Below, piece after piece: positions 60,879 to 64,000 of a stretch of DNA of 64,000 nt. The first letter of the stretch is position 1, and each line of letters starts with the position of its first letter. Where the stretch lies: NCBI RefSeq assembly GCF_008831285.2, contig NC_045146.1:23389703-23453702 (forward strand), given 5' to 3'. A program made the position numbers and the translations under genes. Under the pieces are notes generated by a model. The model was not told the DNA's origin, made no database searches, and saw nothing but the letters and a program-made list of their open reading frames with translations. This stretch comes from Nymphaea colorata (lineage: Eukaryota; Streptophyta; Magnoliopsida; Nymphaeales; Nymphaeaceae).

Positions 60879-61777
60879 GAGTTCAATGCTGCTTTTTTGT
60901 GTTTCGCTCACTGTGTACCTCAACTTGCAAATAATAAATCATAGATTGCACCTTGACATATAAAATTCGACCGAAGCAGCTGTGGTAACCCACTCATGTG
61001 AAGTGGCAAATTTTGATGCGATTCAACTTCGCAATGAGAAAGCAAAAAAGAAGAAAGAATTTGGTCCTCGAATCTTGAATTCAACCATGGAACAGTAGGA
61101 GAAGAAACTGTTGAGGGTGATTAGGAGCCTTTTTACTCGTCCAGATAAAGGGCGTTGCTCGTTCCAAGAAACAAATGTCGAAAAGTTAGAAGCCATCGTT
61201 TCTGTCCCAGGTTTTGTGCTTGCCAAACAGCCTGTTACTCTTTCTCCATGGACATGATCCCTAGGTCTTTTCACGAGCCAATTGCACATGCTTACCAAGG
61301 TGTGATGATTAATATCGTAAGAAATGATATTCTAATTTATTGGGAAGTGGGGAAGGAGTGGCAGGGTTTGCATTTCCCAGCTTCGTTTTTCAACGTCAAT
61401 TGGTCCCAAGAACTGGCGAATTTGCAAGCTCATCTGCATTGGAATTCATCAACCTTGACCCATATAAAAATGAAGGTGGTTGTCTAGTTATGAAGCAAAC
61501 TTCAAATAAATCAATGAGAAAATCAAGTAACCTTAATCAAAAGAGATCATGGCGGATCAGGAACAAACCGAGAAACTTTGACTTTCGTACATGTGTATAA
61601 TTCAATTCATGTGAGCCCCTTTCTCAAAAGAGCGCGGTTTCCAAACAACAACTGTGCAAAGTCCAAAGTGCAAAGTCCAAAGATCAAATTCTTGGTAGCG
61701 GTGGAGCAGGTTTCCCTGATATGGCAGATCAATGATGCATTAATATGTATTATCAAGTATCAACATATCATATCAAT

Positions 61778-62176
61778 AGGGATATTCAACATGGCTCAAT
61801 TGGCTTGAGCTCGACTCATTTAATAAATAATAAAGTCGAGTTTGAATGAAGAAATGAACTCGTTTGTTGAGTCGAGCTTGAGCTGGGCAGGCTCGGCTCT
61901 GTTAAATTCAATCGTACTCATATAAAAAAAATATGTAAAATATATTTCACGATATTACCATAGGTGAAAACCTACCACAATGGGCCTCCTTTACCGCAGC
62001 CAACTTGGATGTTTTAGCACTTAAATTTGAGCATCTCCACTAATATTAAAAAAAGAAAATTTAATACCTAGCTGGACAGCTCAAACCGAGCCGGCTTGGG
62101 CTTTGTTCCAGCTTAACTGAGTCGAGTTGAGTTGAGCTTTTAGATTGAGTCGAGTTCGGAACCCAATGAACATCCG
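61778..62176. mobile_element. GGGAT-type inverted-repeat element, about 400 bp
   Basis: The left end AGGGATATTCAACATGGCTC and the complement of the right end, ACGGATGTTCATTGGGTTCC, pair imperfectly. GAGTCGAGTT/AACTCGACTC motifs lie just inside both ends and recur within. It is probably related to 49290-49672. Confidence 0.5.
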
Positions 62177-62261
62177 TACATATCTGCCCTCCCTTTCCTT
62201 TAGTTGATTTTGTTTTCAGCTCTCTTTCTCTTTGTTTCCCAACCCACTCCTGCACACAGAT

Positions 62262-62269
<8 letters not shown>

Positions 62270-62301
<32 letters not shown>
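62270..62301. repeat. (TA)n microsatellite
   Basis: About 30 bases of TA dinucleotide next to the GGGAT-type element. The minus open frame over it (IYIYIYIY) is an artefact. Confidence 0.93.
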
Positions 62302-62304
<3 letters not shown>

Positions 62305-64000
62305 GACTCTCCAAGGTAGGCGGCCACTAGTTTTTGGGTTATTGACCTATTCAATAACCTTTCATTACCTCTCAAATTAAACACCTATAGGAGTTGACCC
62401 CAATTTTATTCTGGGAAAAATAAGCCCTATATACAATGTGGGTTCTCTATAAGGGAAAGAAGTTTTTCACTGCAGCCATCAAACATAGGGTAACCATTGC
62501 AATTGTATTTCCACAGGTTTGAATCATACGGTCGTTGTTATGGGATGATTTGTTATTCCACTAACTAACTGCAAATGTTACATCCCAGTGAGTTGAATGA
62601 TGCATTGTAAGTCTATCAAAGCCTTGAAGCATGTCGAAACCTTAGAGACATAACGGTCTAACTTTAAGGGTTTTAAGCCGAAAGTTGTTTCCCTTAAATA
62701 AACATTGTAAAGTGGTTGTGATCTAATGTGCACCCAAACAAAGACAACATGTTAAAGGGAAAACAAAACCCATTAGTTCGAGTTAGCAATAGCACGAGAG
62801 TCTACTTTTGCAAGCTAGAAAAAGACCCTTAGGAGCAGGGGGCCGAGCCAAGGTGGGGCCCACATGGGCACTGATCCCACCTCAATTTTTTTTAAAAAAA
62901 TTACAAGTAAATTTTAGAAAATTTCACTTGTTTATATAAAAATTTTGAAAAATGATATTTCAGCTCTAGTCAAATTAGAAACTTTAATTCAACCTCTTTC
63001 ATGAAAAAATTCTGGTTCCGCCTCTACTTAAGAGCTTCTCCACATCTGATTGACATCTTCTGATATAATTCTCTCCCAGTTGAGGCGTCCGGAGATGGGA
63101 GTGGAAGACCATATTATGACATTGATATGATCAGATTCTGAGCTAGTCCGATCTATATCTCAGAATTTGAGAGTCGGATGTAACGTTAGATTCTTTTCAC
63201 CTTCTCTTGTAAAAAAGTAAAAGATCTTTAGGGGGTGTACCAGACCATCCTCTTCAATCTTATAAATCCGACATTTTCTCAATAAAAACCGGCAAAATAT
63301 GGATTTCAAGTGGATCTTAGGTCTGACCCAGGTTCCTTAGTTTCATAAATCATAGATTTTGTGGTGGGTCATTTGCCCTTTGCCACATCAAACCGATGGA
63401 TTCTAAATTTGAAGTCATCAAATAACCTTAGTCTAACCCAAGATCTTTAGTTTGATGAATTATGTATCTTCCTATCAAGTTTTCACCACCTAAGCAAAAT
63501 CATGCCGCATTGGATTCGTAGACCAAAGAAATCAAGTGAACTCAAACCGTGGCCCAAATTTTGCCTGGAAAGCATAAAACACAACGAAAATGACGCCATC
63601 CTGAATAAGTTCATCGGTTGAATTTGTTGAGAATGACAAGCAATTCATGTGCATGAATCGTGAGGATTTCTGTATATATTCAAACTTCCTACCGGCGAAA
63701 AAAGTGGTTGGTTGTTGTTGTCCAATGTGAACAGCCCAACCTCCATTAATCGCTAACTTTTTCGTTTGTCAAATTTTCCCACCAGAAAGAAAGAAAAGGA
63801 ATTCCTTTCTCCTCCGCCTTCGTAGGCGACGGAAATTCATCACCTTTTCAGGCCTTGTGTGTTCACATTGTGGAAAAATAAAGGAAGCAACGCCGTTGGG
63901 GCCACCACCATGAAGACGAGAAAGCGTTTCCTAGGAGGGGAGCTGCACTTATTTTTTGTCGTGGAAAGTGACCAGTAATGGTGAGAAAACATGGCCCCAC
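62302..64000. other. Right-end spacer
   Basis: AT-rich with no recognised gene, RNA or complete element. The last 250 bases (CTCCTCCGCCTTCGTAGGCG) rise in GC, which may announce a gene beyond the window, but no open frame here supports it. Confidence 0.35.

Noticed and set aside
61023-61600. Overlapping frames on both strands (91, 110 and 86 codons)
   Set aside because: No family motif, and frames of similar length on opposite strands suggest chance; no splice sites supporting a gene were convincing.

Overview
The window is nuclear DNA from a flowering plant. Its genes have GT-AG introns, its protein families are plant-specific (a KIN-7 mitochondrial-type kinesin with a C-terminal RING, a double B-box factor, an EDS5/DTX-type MATE carrier), and its AT-rich spacers are full of plant transposons: hAT, Ty1/copia with a tRNA-Met primer site, LINE, SINE and MITE. 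The species cannot be named from what I see.

Layout. 1-2989: a hAT element whose transposase gene looks intact (two exons), flanked by two apparently identical 257-bp direct copies of its 3' end. 4198-4849 (-): the first two exons of a chloroplast-targeted MATE transporter (EDS5/DTX46 type); the rest is not recognisable in the window. 8265-22846 (-): a complete 24-exon KIN-7 kinesin (about 1103 residues), with one apparent frameshift near its N-terminus. 22847-36675: long gene-poor spacer with MITEs, a SINE, tandem duplications and (TA)n tracts. 36676-41309: a degraded Ty1/copia element whose reverse-transcriptase region is replaced by about 1.45 kb of unrelated DNA. 45601-47547 (+): an intronless secreted leucine-rich-repeat protein of 648 residues. 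52931-55135 (-): a three-exon BBX20-like double B-box protein (289 residues). 55136-64000: spacer with a SINE carrying an 18-bp target-site duplication, a LINE remnant, a three-copy tandem repeat and a GGGATR-type inverted-repeat element.

How the genes relate. They are independent eukaryotic transcription units, not an operon. From memory of Arabidopsis, EDS5 (At4g39030), a KIN-7 kinesin (At4g39050) and BBX20 (At4g39070) are near neighbours, and a related MATE/kinesin pair lies at At2g21340/At2g21380. The MATE, KIN-7, BBX20-like order here therefore looks like conserved ancient gene order stretched by transposons, with an LRR gene between. I see no new defence system, CRISPR array, gene cluster or RNA gene. 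The most notable points are the shared gene order, the kinesin frameshift, the duplicated hAT end and the rearranged copia element.
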